64,000 nucleotides of DNA from Bog-473 sp963788585 (GCA_963788585.1 CAWBHA010000003.1:744001-808000), one strand, 5' to 3'; positions 36,345 through 46,111 are shown, numbered from the stretch's first letter. A program made the numbers and translations. Notes: generated by a model from the letters alone, not told the origin.

Positions 36345-37271
36345 CGGAGCTCGAGCTGGCCGAGGACCTCGGCACGCTGCTGGCGCTGGAGCGGGTGGAC
36401 CGGGACCTCTTCAGAGGCCGCAACGCGTACTCGGGGCCGCGCCAGACGCTCTACGGGGGACAGGTGGCGGCGCAGTGCCTCATGGCCGCCGCGGCAACCG
36501 TGGAGCCCGACCGCATCCCGCATTCGTTCCACGGCTACTTCCTGCGCGCCGGGCGCAGCGACCTGCCGGTCATCCTCGAGGTGGACCGCGACCGGGACGG
36601 GCGGTCGTTCTCCGCCCGCCATGTCGTGGCGGTGCAGGACGGCGAGGTGATCTTCTCCATGGTCACGTCCTTCCACGCCGACGGGGGCGGCGACGGTGGA
36701 GGTGGTGGTGGGGTCTTCGACGAGGCGCCCCGACGCGCCGTGCCCGAGCCCGAGGCGACGCCGCGAGCCGGCTGGAACCCGCTGCTCGAGGTGCGCCAGG
36801 TGACGCCGACGGACTTCCTCAAAGGCGTCTTCACCGACTGCGTGTGGGCGCGCTCGGCGACGCCGCTCGGCGACGACCCGCTCGTCCACCGGGCCGCGCT
36901 CACCTACCTCTCCGACATCGGGACGGGGTTCGGCCAACAGGACCCCGCGCTGGTCGGGCGCGGCGGGCCCTCGATCGACCACTCGCTGTGGTTCCAGGAA
37001 GGCATCCGGGCCGACGACTGGATCCTCGTCGACCTGCGACCGGTTAAGGCCCGCAGCGCACGGGGCTGCTACCAGGGCTCGCTGCGGGACCGCGACGGGC
37101 TGCTGGGCGCGACGCTCTACCAGGAGCAGCTCCTGCTGCCCGGGTCGATGAGCGACGTCGTTCGACGAGGTCCTGCAGAAGGAGGCCGAGCTGGCCGCTC
37201 GGGAGGGACGGGAGCCGCGCGACTGGGAGGAGATCCAGCGGGCGCGCTGGGCGGATCCAGGGGGACGCTGA
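36341..37271 (+). CDS. Acyl-CoA thioesterase II (TesB-like, one frame break)
   Basis: Double hot-dog thioesterase: YGGQVAAQCLMAAAATVEPD, SFHGYFLRAGRSDLPVILEV, RSFSARHVVAVQDG, FFTDCVWARS-like HRAALTYLSDI segment and SIDHSLWFQEGIRADDWILV. A Gly-rich insert (GGGDGGGGGG) interrupts the two hot-dog halves. A break near 37158 must be corrected to reach the conserved end DEVLQKEAELAAREG and TGA 37269-37271. About 309 residues. It releases CoA from acyl-CoA. Confidence 0.87.
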
Positions 37272-37327
37272 CACGACGGGCCCGTCCGACGGGGCGGGGA
37301 CGAGGGAAAGAGGGAGACTGTTTCGGT

Positions 37328-39487
37328 ATGCCGATCGCGATCACCGAGGACCACAGCGCCCTGGGCCACACGGTCTCTGACTTCCTGGCCAAGTACGACG
37401 CCCGGGGCGCCGCCCGGGCCCTGCTCGAGGACGAGGCGGAGACGCTCCCGGCGTTCTGGGCGGACCTGGCGGGCCTGGGCTGGCTGGGGCTCCACCTCCC
37501 CGAGGACGACGGTGGGTCGGGCTTCGGACTGCCCGAGCTCGTCGTCGTGGTCGAGGAGCTGGGCAAGAACGTGGCGCCGGGGCCCTTCGTGCCGACGGTC
37601 ATCGCGTCGGCGGTCATCAACGAGGTCGGGTCGGAGGCACTGCGGGCGCGGCTCCTGCCCGGACTGGCGGACGGGACGGTCTTCGGGGGCGTCGCGCTCG
37701 ACGCGGACGTCACGGTGGCGGGGGGCACGGCCGCCGGGACGGTTCCGGCGGTCCTGGGCGGTGGCCTCGCCCATGTGCTCGTGCTGCCGGTGGGCGAGGA
37801 CGTGCTCGTGGTCGACGCGTCGGCGGACGGGGTGGCGGTCGCGGTGCCGGCCAACCTGGACCCCACGCGCCGGACGGCGAGGGTGACGCTGGACGGCGCG
37901 CCGGTCGAGGTGGTCGTCGGCGGGCGGCGGGCGCTCGTGGACCTGGCGCGGCTCATCGTGGCGGCGGAGGCGACGGGCGTGGCCGTCGAGTGCACCGCGC
38001 AGGCGGCCGCCTACGCCAAGGCGCGCGTGCAGTTCGGGCGGCCGATCGCCATGTTCCAGGCCGTGAAACACCACTGCGCCAACATGCTCGTGGCGTCGGA
38101 GCTGGCCACGGCGGCGGTGTGGGACGCGGCGCGGGCGGGGGCGGACGGCGGGGCGCAGCAGTCGCTCACCGCGGCGGAAGCGGCCACCCTCGCGCTGGGG
38201 GCGGCGGACGAGTGCGCCAACCTGAACATCCAGGTGCACGGTGGCATCGGGTTCACCTGGGAGCACGACGCCCACCTCTACCTGCGGCGGGCGGCGGCGT
38301 TGGCGGCGGTCGTCGACGCGGAGGCGGCGGCGCGCGACGTCGTGGACCTGTGGCGGGACGGGGCGCGGCGGACGCGCACGATCGACCTGCCGCCCGAGGC
38401 CGAGCCGTTGCGCGACGAGGTGCGTGCGTTCGCCGAGCGGGTGCAGGGGCTGGACGCGGCGGGAGGGCGGACCGCGATGATCGAGACCGGGTACGTCATG
38501 CCGCACTGGCCCGAGCCGTGGGGGCGTGACGCCGGGGCGGTGGAGCAGCTGGTTATCGAGCAGGAGTTCGCCGCGGCCGGCGTGACCCGTCCGCAGTACG
38601 GCATCACGGGATGGGTGATCCTGACGCTGATCCAGCACGCGACCGAGGACCAGGTGGCCCGCTGGGTCATGCCAGCGTTGCGCCAGGACGTCACCTGGTG
38701 CCAGCTCTTCAGCGAGCCCGAGGCAGGCAGCGACGCGGCCGGCGTGCGGACACGGGGCACCCGGGTCGAGGGGGGCTGGCTCGTCAACGGCCAGAAGGTG
38801 TGGACGAGCGGCGCCCACCGCGCCTCCTTCGGTCTGGCCACCATCCGCACCGACCCCGACGCGCCCAAGCACGCCGGGATCACGACCATGGTCATCGACA
38901 TGCACCACGAGGGCGTCGAGGTCCGGCCCCTGAAGCAGTGCACCGGGCACTCGGACTTCAACGAGGTCTTCTTCAATGAGGTCTTCGTGCCCGACGACGA
39001 CGTGGTCGGGCCGGTGAACGGCGGGTGGACGGTGGCTCGGGCGACGTTGGGCAACGAGAGCGTGTCGATCGGCGGCGGGGCCGGCGGCGGACGCTCCATG
39101 CCGGCCGACATGGTGCTCGGGCCCTTCGACGCGCATCCCGGTCGGCTGCCCGGCGGGGCGGGGCGGATCGGCCGCCACCTGGCGCGGACCGAGACGATGG
39201 CCGTGCTCAACGTGCGCGCCGCGCACCGGGCGGTGGTGGGCGGCGGACCCGGCCCCGAGGGCAACGTGACGAAGCTCTTGCTCTCCGAGATCGGCAACGA
39301 GGCCTCGTCCATGATGGCCGCTCTGGCCGGGACGGAGACCTCTTATATGGAGGGTGCGGGGGCAGGGGCCTCGATGATGGTGCTGATGCATCGAGCCATG
39401 TCCATCGCCGGCGGGACGTCGGAGATCAAGCGCAACCAGATCGGCGAGCGCATCCTCGGCCTACCCCGGGACCCGCTCATCGACTGA
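37328..39487 (+). CDS. Fused double acyl-CoA dehydrogenase (FadE34-like)
   Basis: One continuous 719-residue frame holds two acyl-CoA dehydrogenase units. Unit 1 (about 1-345): LGWLGLHLPEDDGGSGFGLP, AKARVQFGRPIAMFQAVKHH and LNIQVHGGIGFTWEHDAHLY. Unit 2 (about 370-719): WCQLFSEPEAGSDAAGVRTR (FAD/substrate loop), VNGQKVWTSGAHRA and SIAGGTSEIKRNQIGERILG. Mycobacterial FadE34/ChsE3 has this fused heterodimer-like form and acts on sterol side-chain CoA esters. The neighbours (ligase, SDR, crotonase, thioesterase) support CoA-thioester beta-oxidation. ATG 37328 follows a purine-rich AAGAGGGAGA site. Confidence 0.9.
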   Translation: MPIAITEDHSALGHTVSDFLAKYDARGAARALLEDEAETLPAFWADLAGLGWLGLHLPEDDGGSGFGLPELVVVVEELGKNVAPGPFVPTVIASAVINEVGSEALRARLLPGLADGTVFGGVALDADVTVAGGTAAGTVPAVLGGGLAHVLVLPVGEDVLVVDASADGVAVAVPANLDPTRRTARVTLDGAPVEVVVGGRRALVDLARLIVAAEATGVAVECTAQAAAYAKARVQFGRPIAMFQAVKHHCANMLVASELATAAVWDAARAGADGGAQQSLTAAEAATLALGAADECANLNIQVHGGIGFTWEHDAHLYLRRAAALAAVVDAEAAARDVVDLWRDGARRTRTIDLPPEAEPLRDEVRAFAERVQGLDAAGGRTAMIETGYVMPHWPEPWGRDAGAVEQLVIEQEFAAAGVTRPQYGITGWVILTLIQHATEDQVARWVMPALRQDVTWCQLFSEPEAGSDAAGVRTRGTRVEGGWLVNGQKVWTSGAHRASFGLATIRTDPDAPKHAGITTMVIDMHHEGVEVRPLKQCTGHSDFNEVFFNEVFVPDDDVVGPVNGGWTVARATLGNESVSIGGGAGGGRSMPADMVLGPFDAHPGRLPGGAGRIGRHLARTETMAVLNVRAAHRAVVGGGPGPEGNVTKLLLSEIGNEASSMMAALAGTETSYMEGAGAGASMMVLMHRAMSIAGGTSEIKRNQIGERILGLPRDPLID

Positions 39488-39509
39488 CGGTCTGGCCGCC
39501 ACCTGGGGT

Positions 39510-40001
39510 TTACGGCTCGTCGACCGCCTGTTCGGTGGCGGCACGGAAGATGGAGTCCGGGGCGCGCCAGTCGGTCGAGACGAACCGGTGTGCGATCAGC
39601 CAGCGGTCGCCGACAGGGACGAAGCGGTCCCGGTAGCGCCCCATGTGGTCCAGGCCGATCTGGGTGATCACCGTGAAGTAGCTGGCGACGATCGCCTCCT
39701 CGGGCGACGCCGACTCGAAGCGGATGTTGGTGACGTTGTGCCGGACGATCCGCCTGGTGGACTCCGTCGACCGCGCGGCGACCTTGGCTGCTTGCCGCGC
39801 CGCGAGCGCCGCCGTCCCGCCGCCGAAGCGCTCCATGATCGCCGCGCGCCCCGTGATCGGGGCGCTGCCCCGGATCTCGAGGACGCCGTCCTCGCAGAAT
39901 GCGCCAGCGAAGTCGTCGAGGAGGTAGCGGTCGCCGGCGTGGGTGTACTGCGCCAACGTGTCCCGGCACGACTCACGCACGACGAGCTCCCACAGTTCCA
40001 T
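39510..40001 (-). CDS. NTF2-like / SnoaL-fold protein
   Basis: A 163-residue cone-shaped NTF2-fold protein: CRDTLAQYTHAGDRYLLDDF, AGAFCEDGVLEIRGSAPITG and HNVTNIRFESASPEEAIVAS. The GDRWLIAHRFVSTDW end is typical. Family members are dehydratases, isomerases or ring-opening enzymes in steroid and polyketide metabolism; here it is a single convergent gene after the FadE34-like enzyme. Confidence 0.83.
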   Translation of the reverse strand: MELWELVVRESCRDTLAQYTHAGDRYLLDDFAGAFCEDGVLEIRGSAPITGRAAIMERFGGGTAALAARQAAKVAARSTESTRRIVRHNVTNIRFESASPEEAIVASYFTVITQIGLDHMGRYRDRFVPVGDRWLIAHRFVSTDWRAPDSIFRAATEQAVDEP

Positions 40002-40172
40002 GGCGTCAGATGTCAGTCAGTTTGTTTGTCTGTCGATCGTCGCCACGGAACCGCATCGCATCGCACCGCACCGTGTCGTCCCGTCGCGCATCGGCACCGA
40101 GCATACGCAGGACCGACGACGTCCCGGTGAGCGTCACCCCGCGCAAACGTGGCCAACCGTAGAGTGCCCGGC

Positions 40173-42077
40173 ATGGCAGAGGTGCACCCCGGCAAGGGGA
40201 AGGCCGACGCGGTCTGGCAGCTGCTGGTGGGTCCCCCCCGTTCCTCCCGGGGCAACGCCAAGGACAAGATCACACCGATCGAGGGGCTCTCGGCTCTCTC
40301 GCTCGACGCGCTGACGTCCGTGGCCTACGGGCCCGAGGCGATCGTCCTGGTACTGGCCGTGGCGGGTGCAGGTGCGCTGCATCTGATCCTGCCGATCACC
40401 ATCGCCATCGTCCTCCTGTTGGCCATCCTGGTCTTCTCCTACCGCCAGGTCATCGATGCCTACCCCACCGGCGGCGGGGCCTACGCCGTGTCGCGGGCCA
40501 ACCTCGGCGCGCACACGAGCCTCGTGGCAGCCGCCGCGCTCGTGGTCGACTACACGCTCACCGTCGCGGTCTCCATCGCGGCGGGGGTGGCGTCGCTGCA
40601 GTCCGCCTTCCCCTCCCTCGACTCGGCCACGATCCCCCTCTGCCTCGGGATCCTCGTCTTCATCACCCTGCTCAACCTGCGTGGCCTCGGCGACACGGCC
40701 CGCGCCTTCCTGCTGCCCACGCTCGTGTTCATCGTGGGGCTCCTGGCCGTCATCGCCGTCGGGCTGATCCACCCTCTGGGGCTCGACGAGAAGCAGCTCG
40801 GGACCTCGCAGCTGCCGACGGTCGGGCTGAAGGCGGTCACCATCCTCCTCGTCCTGAAGGCCTTCTCGGCGGGCTGCAGCGCGTTGACGGGGGTGGAGGC
40901 GATCGCCAACGGAGTGCCCTTGTTCCGCGAACCCAGGGCCGTCCGGGCCAAGCGCACCGAGATGCTCCTCGGCGTCATCCTCGGCCTCATGCTGCTCGGC
41001 CTCGCCGTGCTGGCGAAGCGGTGGCAGATCGGGCCCCGCTCCGGCCAGACCGTGCTGAGCCAGATCATGGCCATGGCGGTGGGCCGGAGCTGGGCGTACT
41101 ACGTCGTGTCGATCACGATCACCATCGTGCTCGCCCTGGCGGCAAACACCTCCTTCGGCGGGCTGCCGGTCCTCGCCAGCCTCGTGGCACGCGACAACTA
41201 CCTGCCCCACCTGTTCACGATGCGCGGGGACCGGCAGGTCTTCTCCAACGGCATCGTGGTGCTGGCGGTGCTGGCCGGGGCCCTGCTCGTCGCGGTCGGG
41301 GGCAACACGAACACGCTGATCCCGCTGTTCGCCATCGGCGTGTTCATCGGCTTCACCCTCTCGCAGACCGGTCTCGTCGTGCACTGGCGGCGCACACGAC
41401 CTCGCGGCTGGCGGCGTCGCTCCGTCATCAACGGCACCGGGGCCGTCATCACCGCAGTGGCCACCATCGTGTTCCTCATCTCCAAGTTCACCGAGGGCGC
41501 CTGGGTCGTCGTCATCGCCATCCCCGGTTTCATCTTCCTGTTCCTGCGCATCCACGCCTACTACGAACGCACCCGCAAGGAGCTGCGGATCGACGAGACA
41601 CCGGTCAAGCCGGTGGCCAAGCACACGACGGTGATCGTCCCGGTCAACCGGGTCTCACGTCTGGCCGAACATGCCCTCGCCGAGGCAGAGTCGCTGGGGC
41701 AGGACGTGATCGCCGTCACCGTCGTTCTGCGCACCGGTGACGAGGCAGAGCGCTACGCCGACAGCCTCCGGCGCCACTGGCGGAGGTGGAATCCCGGGGT
41801 CCCGCTCAGGGTCCTGCACACCGACTACGCGTCCATCGTCCAGCCGATCGTCCAGTTCATCGACGAGGTGCGAGCGGACCGCCCCCACGATCAGATCGTC
41901 GTGTTGATCCCGGTGATACGGCCGACCAAGTGGCGCTACCGGTTCCTGCACAACCAGGTCGACCTGGTGCTGTCCCGCGCCTTGCGGGGACGCGACGACA
42001 TCGTCGTGGCTCGGGTCTCGGTCCCGCTGGAGCCGCCAACGCCGTCCGCCGACAAGCCCACCCGCAGCAAGTCCTGA
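40173..42077 (+). CDS. APC-superfamily transporter, KimA-like potassium importer
   Basis: A 634-residue protein. The N-terminus KDKITPIEGLSALSLDALTS and AYGPEAIVLVLAVAG, then YRQVIDAYPTGGGAYAVSRA, are the KimA (YdaO) pattern: inverted-repeat APC core of about 12 membrane segments, followed by a C-terminal cytosolic UspA-like domain (HTTVIVPVNRVSRLAEHALA...). KimA imports K+ by proton symport and binds c-di-AMP through this domain in Bacillus. ATG 40173 is chosen over an upstream GTG. No ydaO riboswitch was recognised upstream. Confidence 0.85.
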   Translation: MAEVHPGKGKADAVWQLLVGPPRSSRGNAKDKITPIEGLSALSLDALTSVAYGPEAIVLVLAVAGAGALHLILPITIAIVLLLAILVFSYRQVIDAYPTGGGAYAVSRANLGAHTSLVAAAALVVDYTLTVAVSIAAGVASLQSAFPSLDSATIPLCLGILVFITLLNLRGLGDTARAFLLPTLVFIVGLLAVIAVGLIHPLGLDEKQLGTSQLPTVGLKAVTILLVLKAFSAGCSALTGVEAIANGVPLFREPRAVRAKRTEMLLGVILGLMLLGLAVLAKRWQIGPRSGQTVLSQIMAMAVGRSWAYYVVSITITIVLALAANTSFGGLPVLASLVARDNYLPHLFTMRGDRQVFSNGIVVLAVLAGALLVAVGGNTNTLIPLFAIGVFIGFTLSQTGLVVHWRRTRPRGWRRRSVINGTGAVITAVATIVFLISKFTEGAWVVVIAIPGFIFLFLRIHAYYERTRKELRIDETPVKPVAKHTTVIVPVNRVSRLAEHALAEAESLGQDVIAVTVVLRTGDEAERYADSLRRHWRRWNPGVPLRVLHTDYASIVQPIVQFIDEVRADRPHDQIVVLIPVIRPTKWRYRFLHNQVDLVLSRALRGRDDIVVARVSVPLEPPTPSADKPTRSKS

Positions 42078-42098
42078 CGGTCGCGCCCAGGTCGTCGG

Positions 42099-42884
42099 TC
42101 AGCGCCCCTTCCACACGGGGTCGCGCTTCTCGATAAACGCCGTCGCCCCCTCCTTCGCGTCCTCACTCCCGAACACCTTCGGCTGCCACTCGGCCACCAG
42201 GGTGCGGGCCCGATCCAGGTCCGTCGACGCCGTCCGCACGAGCTCCTTCGTCGCCCGCAGAGCCAGCGGCCCGTTGCGGGCGATCCGCTCTGCGAGCGCG
42301 ACGGCGGCGTCGAGCACCTCGGCCGGCGCGACGACCTGATTGATGAGGCCGAGCGACTGCGCCCGCACCGCGTCGATCGGGTCACCGGTCAAGGTGAGCT
42401 CGAGTGCGACCGCCAGCGGGATGCGCGTGCTCACGAACACGCCGCCGCCGGCTGCGAAGAGTCCCCGCTTGACCTCCGGGAGCCCGAACTTCGCCGCCTC
42501 CGATGCGACGACGACGTCGCAGCCCAGCAGGAGCTCGAACCCTCCGGCCACCGCCGTCGCATTGGCCGCGCCCACGACGGGGACGCCGATGGCGCCCTGG
42601 GTGAAGCGTGCGAAGCCCTGCATGCCCTCGGCGCTGCCGCCGAGCGTCCCGCCGTCCGCGAAGGCGCGCAGGTCCATGCCCGCACAGAAGGCCTTGTCGC
42701 CCGTCCCGGTCAGCACGACCGCACGCACGTCGGGATCGTTCTCCGCCTCCACCATCCCGAGGCCGATCGCGTTCAAGAGGTCAGGGTTGAGCGAGTTGCG
42801 CGCCTCGGGCCGGTTGAGCCGCAACACCGCCACGGCACCACGCCGCTCCGTCACGAGCACCGGCCCGGTCTCGACGTCCGTCAT
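42099..42884 (-). CDS. Enoyl-CoA hydratase (crotonase family)
   Basis: A 261-residue crotonase: AVLRLNRPEARNSLNPDLLN, FCAGMDLRAFADGG, GAANATAVAGGFELLLGCDV (oxyanion hole) and FGLPEVKRGLFAAGGGVFVS. The last holds one Glu of the active site. ATG complement of 42882-42884 with GAAAGG upstream. It converges with the KimA-like gene. Substrate: an enoyl-CoA of unknown chain. Confidence 0.9.
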   Translation of the reverse strand: MTDVETGPVLVTERRGAVAVLRLNRPEARNSLNPDLLNAIGLGMVEAENDPDVRAVVLTGTGDKAFCAGMDLRAFADGGTLGGSAEGMQGFARFTQGAIGVPVVGAANATAVAGGFELLLGCDVVVASEAAKFGLPEVKRGLFAAGGGVFVSTRIPLAVALELTLTGDPIDAVRAQSLGLINQVVAPAEVLDAAVALAERIARNGPLALRATKELVRTASTDLDRARTLVAEWQPKVFGSEDAKEGATAFIEKRDPVWKGR

Positions 42885-43345
42885 GAGGACAACCTTTCTC
42901 TCGCGTCGACGACCCGATGGCCGCACACCGTGACTAGCGCATCGGAGCGCCGGCACGCCAGCGCGCGGTCGTCGAGACGACGCCCTCGATGAGGTTGGGA
43001 TGCGCCCGGGAGCCTCGGCTCAGCGGGTGACGTGGGCGGACGCCGTCTGCGAGACCGCCGGCGCGCCCGTGTGGAGCGAGCTCGATGCCGCCTCGAGCGG
43101 ACCGCTCCAGACCGCCACCGTCGCAGCGATCGCGCAAAGCAACCCGATGGCGGCGGCCCGGCCGGGGTGCGTCCTCATGGGGTCCACTCTTGGCCCCGAA
43201 TATGTGGCCACGACGAGGGCAACGTAAGAAATTTCGAAGAAGTCGACCGCCCCGGTCTCCGACCCATCGTCGCGGCGGCCGGACTCCTACCCGACCGCTA
43301 CGATGAAAACATGGTTTGCGAAAGGGCGGCCCGAGGGGTGCCGCA
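42885..43345. other. Intergenic region between crotonase and DUF2889 gene
   Basis: About 460 bases. It contains only the possible small peptide noted at 43020-43178. A relatively AT-rich patch near 43195-43240 and another near 43300-43330 could hold promoters for the divergent genes, but no convincing -35/-10 pair was assigned. Confidence 0.4.
43020..43178 (-). CDS. Possible small secreted peptide, 52 residues
   Basis: The frame starts MRTHPGRAAAIGLLCAIAAT: a basic head then a hydrophobic stretch and a small-residue AxA-like site around LEAASSS, resembling a Sec signal peptide, leaving a mature tail of about 25 residues rich in Ser/Ala/Thr. No known domain. It lies between two divergent genes and could be real or chance. 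Confidence 0.35.
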   Translation of the reverse strand: MRTHPGRAAAIGLLCAIAATVAVWSGPLEAASSSLHTGAPAVSQTASAHVTR

Positions 43346-44344
43346 GTGACGTCGGCGCTGGCGCCGCCGCCCGCCGAGCCGGCGCCCGCACCCCCGGCGC
43401 GGCGGCTGGGCTCCGTTCGGCGGACGTCCACCATGCTGATGTCGTGGCCGGGAGGACTCGGCACGGAGCTCTACGTCCAGGCTCGGGCCCGCGACCTGCT
43501 CACGCCGGTGCAGGGCGACGCCCGCGTCGTGGCGGCGGCCGAGCTCACGGCGCTGACGGGCCGCGAGCGCGACATCCAGAGCCTCGACGCGGATCCCCAC
43601 GTGGCCGGGCTGGATCGTCTCGTCGGCCGCAGCGCCGGCTCGGGACTGCGCAAGGCCATCGCGGCGGAACTGCCCGGCGAGGTCGAGGCCGGGACCCCAC
43701 TCCACCTGCTGCTCGACGACCTGGCCGGCGCCACGCTGATCGCCGGCTACACCTTCTTCCGCTGGTCCGACGTCTACCCCGAGATCCGCCGTCGCATCGA
43801 GAACGGAACCAAGCACGTCCTAGAGGGCACCTGCTCGGGTTTTCGACCAGGGTCGAGCGGGCTCAAGCCCGACGGGACGCTCTTGAGCGTCGGCAAGAAC
43901 ACGGCGCGTACCGGGCCGTTGGTGGATCCGGCCGACCCGCTGGGTTGGCACGAACAGCCCGAGCACCCCGCCGTCGCCATGCGCCGGGCGCGACGGATCG
44001 ACGTGTGGGCGGACGGGGACCGTCTGGAGATCGACGCCATGTTCCGCGACAGCCTCTGGACGCCCGAAGGCCACGAAGAGGTGCTGCACGAGTACCAGCT
44101 GCTTGGTTCGGCCGATCGCTCGACCGGGACGGTGCTCTCGATCACGGCGGTGCCCCTCGTGCTGCCGTATGCCGAGTGCCCGGGTGCCGCGCCCAACGCA
44201 CGCTGGCTCGAGGGGACCGACATGCGGTCCCTGCGGGCCACCGTGCTCGAGCGGCTCCGCGCCACGGACTGCTGCACGCACCTGAACGACGCGCTGCGCT
44301 CGCTGGCCGAGGTGCCCGTCCTCGCCGCGTCGCTGCCGGGGTAG
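43346..44344 (+). CDS. DUF2889 domain protein
   Basis: A 332-residue protein with the DUF2889 pattern: SVRRTSTMLMSWPGGLGTEL (Arg-Arg-Thr and Trp-Pro-Gly), VWADGDRLEIDAMFRDSLW and the conserved Cys/His end ATDCCTHLNDALRSLAEVPV. The family is seen next to acyl-CoA catabolic genes and TetR regulators, with unknown activity. GTG 43346 has GAGGGG upstream. The TetR gene follows 5 bases later. Confidence 0.85.
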   Translation: MTSALAPPPAEPAPAPPARRLGSVRRTSTMLMSWPGGLGTELYVQARARDLLTPVQGDARVVAAAELTALTGRERDIQSLDADPHVAGLDRLVGRSAGSGLRKAIAAELPGEVEAGTPLHLLLDDLAGATLIAGYTFFRWSDVYPEIRRRIENGTKHVLEGTCSGFRPGSSGLKPDGTLLSVGKNTARTGPLVDPADPLGWHEQPEHPAVAMRRARRIDVWADGDRLEIDAMFRDSLWTPEGHEEVLHEYQLLGSADRSTGTVLSITAVPLVLPYAECPGAAPNARWLEGTDMRSLRATVLERLRATDCCTHLNDALRSLAEVPVLAASLPG

Positions 44345-44349
44345 AAACG

Positions 44350-45024
44350 ATGCCCGACACGGACCGCAGCAACGGCCGGGCCGAGACGAAAGCGCCGGTT
44401 GGTCGGCCGAGGCGCTTCGAAGCCGACGACGAGCTCCGGATCCTGCTCGATGCTGCCCTCGTCGTCATGGCGCGCAACGGCTTCACGGACGCGGCCGTGG
44501 CGGACATCCTGCGTGAGGCCGACCTGTCGACCCGATCCTTCTACCGGCACTTCGAATCCAAGGACCAGCTGCTCTGCGCGTTGTACCGCCGCGAGGCGGA
44601 GGCGGTGGCGACGCGGTTGTGCGCCAAGGTCGGGGCCGCCGTCAACGCCCGCGACGCCCTGGAGGCCTGGATCGACGAGATCGTCAGCCTGCGCCACCAC
44701 CGGACCAAGGCCCTGCGACTCGCGGTGCTCGGCTCACCCGGAGCGATGAAGGCCGAGGGGTACGCGGAGGAGACGCGCCGCGCCGCGCGGCTCCTGATGA
44801 CGCCGTTGGCGGCCCTGCTGGCCGAGGGCCACGCCGACGGCACCTTCCCGATGGCCGACCCCGCCGCCGATGCCCCGCTCATCCAGTCGGCCGTCTGGGC
44901 CGCCGCCGGGCTGACGCCGACCGGGGGCACCCTCCCGTCGAGGGGAGAGGCGGTCCGGCAGGTGCGCTCGTTCTGTGAGCGTGCGCTCGGGGCGGCTCCC
45001 GCGGGCGCGGGCCGTACCGCTTAG
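44350..45024 (+). CDS. TetR-family regulator
   Basis: A 224-residue regulator: LLDAALVVMARNGFTDAAVA and ADLSTRSFYRHFESKDQLLC form the TetR helix-turn-helix. It is translated directly after the DUF2889 gene and converges with the metallo-beta-lactamase gene. It likely controls that operon; ligand unknown. Confidence 0.9.
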   Translation: MPDTDRSNGRAETKAPVGRPRRFEADDELRILLDAALVVMARNGFTDAAVADILREADLSTRSFYRHFESKDQLLCALYRREAEAVATRLCAKVGAAVNARDALEAWIDEIVSLRHHRTKALRLAVLGSPGAMKAEGYAEETRRAARLLMTPLAALLAEGHADGTFPMADPAADAPLIQSAVWAAAGLTPTGGTLPSRGEAVRQVRSFCERALGAAPAGAGRTA

Positions 45025-45028
45025 GCCG

Positions 45029-46111
45029 TCAGGCCCGGTCCTGCTCCGCCAGCGACCAGAGCGCGGGCTCACCTTCTTCGACCCGGACCACGCCGTCGAT
45101 CTCGAGCGCGCGGAGGTGCGACACCGTCTCGCCGACGGCGGCGCGGCGCATGAAACCGGCGATGTCGTCCCAGGACCGCGACCACTTCATCCGCGCCGCG
45201 ATGTCCCAGGCGCTGTGCGGGCCTTCACGCAGGATGGCCACCACCTCGGCGAAGCGGTCGCGATGGTGCTGGCGCAGCTCCTCCAGGCGGCCCTGCAGGT
45301 CGGGGAAGCGGTACTCGTGGGCCGGGAGCACCTCGTCGACGTCGTAGGGCTCGAGCTTGTCGAGTGATGCGAGGTAGTCCCCGAGGGGGTTTGCCCCGGC
45401 CTGGGGGTGGAACGGGATGTTCGGCGTGATGCGCGGCAGCACGTGGTCGCCCGAGAGCATGAGCTGGCGCTGCGACTCGTAGAAGCACAGGTGGCCGGGC
45501 GAGTGGCCCGGGGTCCAGATGGCGGTCAGGTCCCAGCCGGGCACTTCGGGCTTGGCGCCGTCCTCGAGGAGCACGTCGGGAAAGACGGCGTCGACCAGGG
45601 ACCGGACGGGCATGGCCGCGTTCTGCAGGGGCGCCAGCTCTTCGGCCGGCGCACCCATCCGCCGCAGCGCGTCGGCCACCCGGGCGAGCAGGTCGTCGGG
45701 CTCGTCGTAGCGGTCGTGAATGAGCTCGGCGTCGGCGGGGTGGAGCGAGATCCACGCCCCCGACGCCTCGCGGATGCGGCCCGCCAGCCCGTAGTGGTCG
45801 GGGTGGATGTGGGTCACGAGCACGCCCTCGGCGTCGGCGACCTCGTATCCCGCGACCTTCATCCCGGCCTGCAAGGCGCCGTAGGCGTCATCGGTGTTCC
45901 ACCCGGCGTCGATGAGGTAGGGCCCGCGATCGGTCTCCAAGAGGTACACGAGCACGTAGCGCAGCGAGTTGTTCGGCAGTGGCACCGGGATGCTCCACAG
46001 CCCGGGCTGGACCTTCTCGACTTCGGGGAACGGGTCGTTGGCCGCGGCCGCGCCGCGAGCGTGCCCATTGGTATGGGCGTGCTGATGCGTGGGACGCGAC
46101 GTGGACGTCAC
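45029..46111 (-). CDS. Metallo-beta-lactamase-fold hydrolase with C-terminal winged helix
   Basis: A 360-residue protein. The metal motif is VTHIHPDHYGLAGR (HxHxDH); further ligands lie in WTPGHSPGHLCFYE and LSGDHVLPR. The C-terminal part (HSAWDIAARMKW...VSHLRALEIDGVV) is the winged helix of LACTB2-like/MBL hydrolases. GTG at the complement of 46109-46111 overlaps the stop of an acyl-CoA dehydrogenase fragment. These enzymes hydrolyse CoA thioesters or RNA; a thioesterase role is plausible in this neighbourhood. Confidence 0.87.
   Translation of the reverse strand: MTSTSRPTHQHAHTNGHARGAAAANDPFPEVEKVQPGLWSIPVPLPNNSLRYVLVYLLETDRGPYLIDAGWNTDDAYGALQAGMKVAGYEVADAEGVLVTHIHPDHYGLAGRIREASGAWISLHPADAELIHDRYDEPDDLLARVADALRRMGAPAEELAPLQNAAMPVRSLVDAVFPDVLLEDGAKPEVPGWDLTAIWTPGHSPGHLCFYESQRQLMLSGDHVLPRITPNIPFHPQAGANPLGDYLASLDKLEPYDVDEVLPAHEYRFPDLQGRLEELRQHHRDRFAEVVAILREGPHSAWDIAARMKWSRSWDDIAGFMRRAAVGETVSHLRALEIDGVVRVEEGEPALWSLAEQDRA

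Noticed and set aside
36017..39391. 1124-residue antisense frame, and similar long frames such as 12337-14847
   Set aside because: They oppose well-supported genes, have Arg/Gly/His-rich composition typical of shadow frames in GC-rich DNA and no domain content.
35852..39487. A single 1211-residue protein
   Set aside because: It joins the end of an out-of-frame hydrolase, the thioesterase and the dehydrogenase only because a frame break removes the thioesterase stop. Three separate genes with their own starts explain it.
40002..40172. c-di-AMP (ydaO) riboswitch before the KimA-like gene
   Set aside because: The 170-base leader shows simple CGCATC-type repeats but none of the ydaO conserved core.
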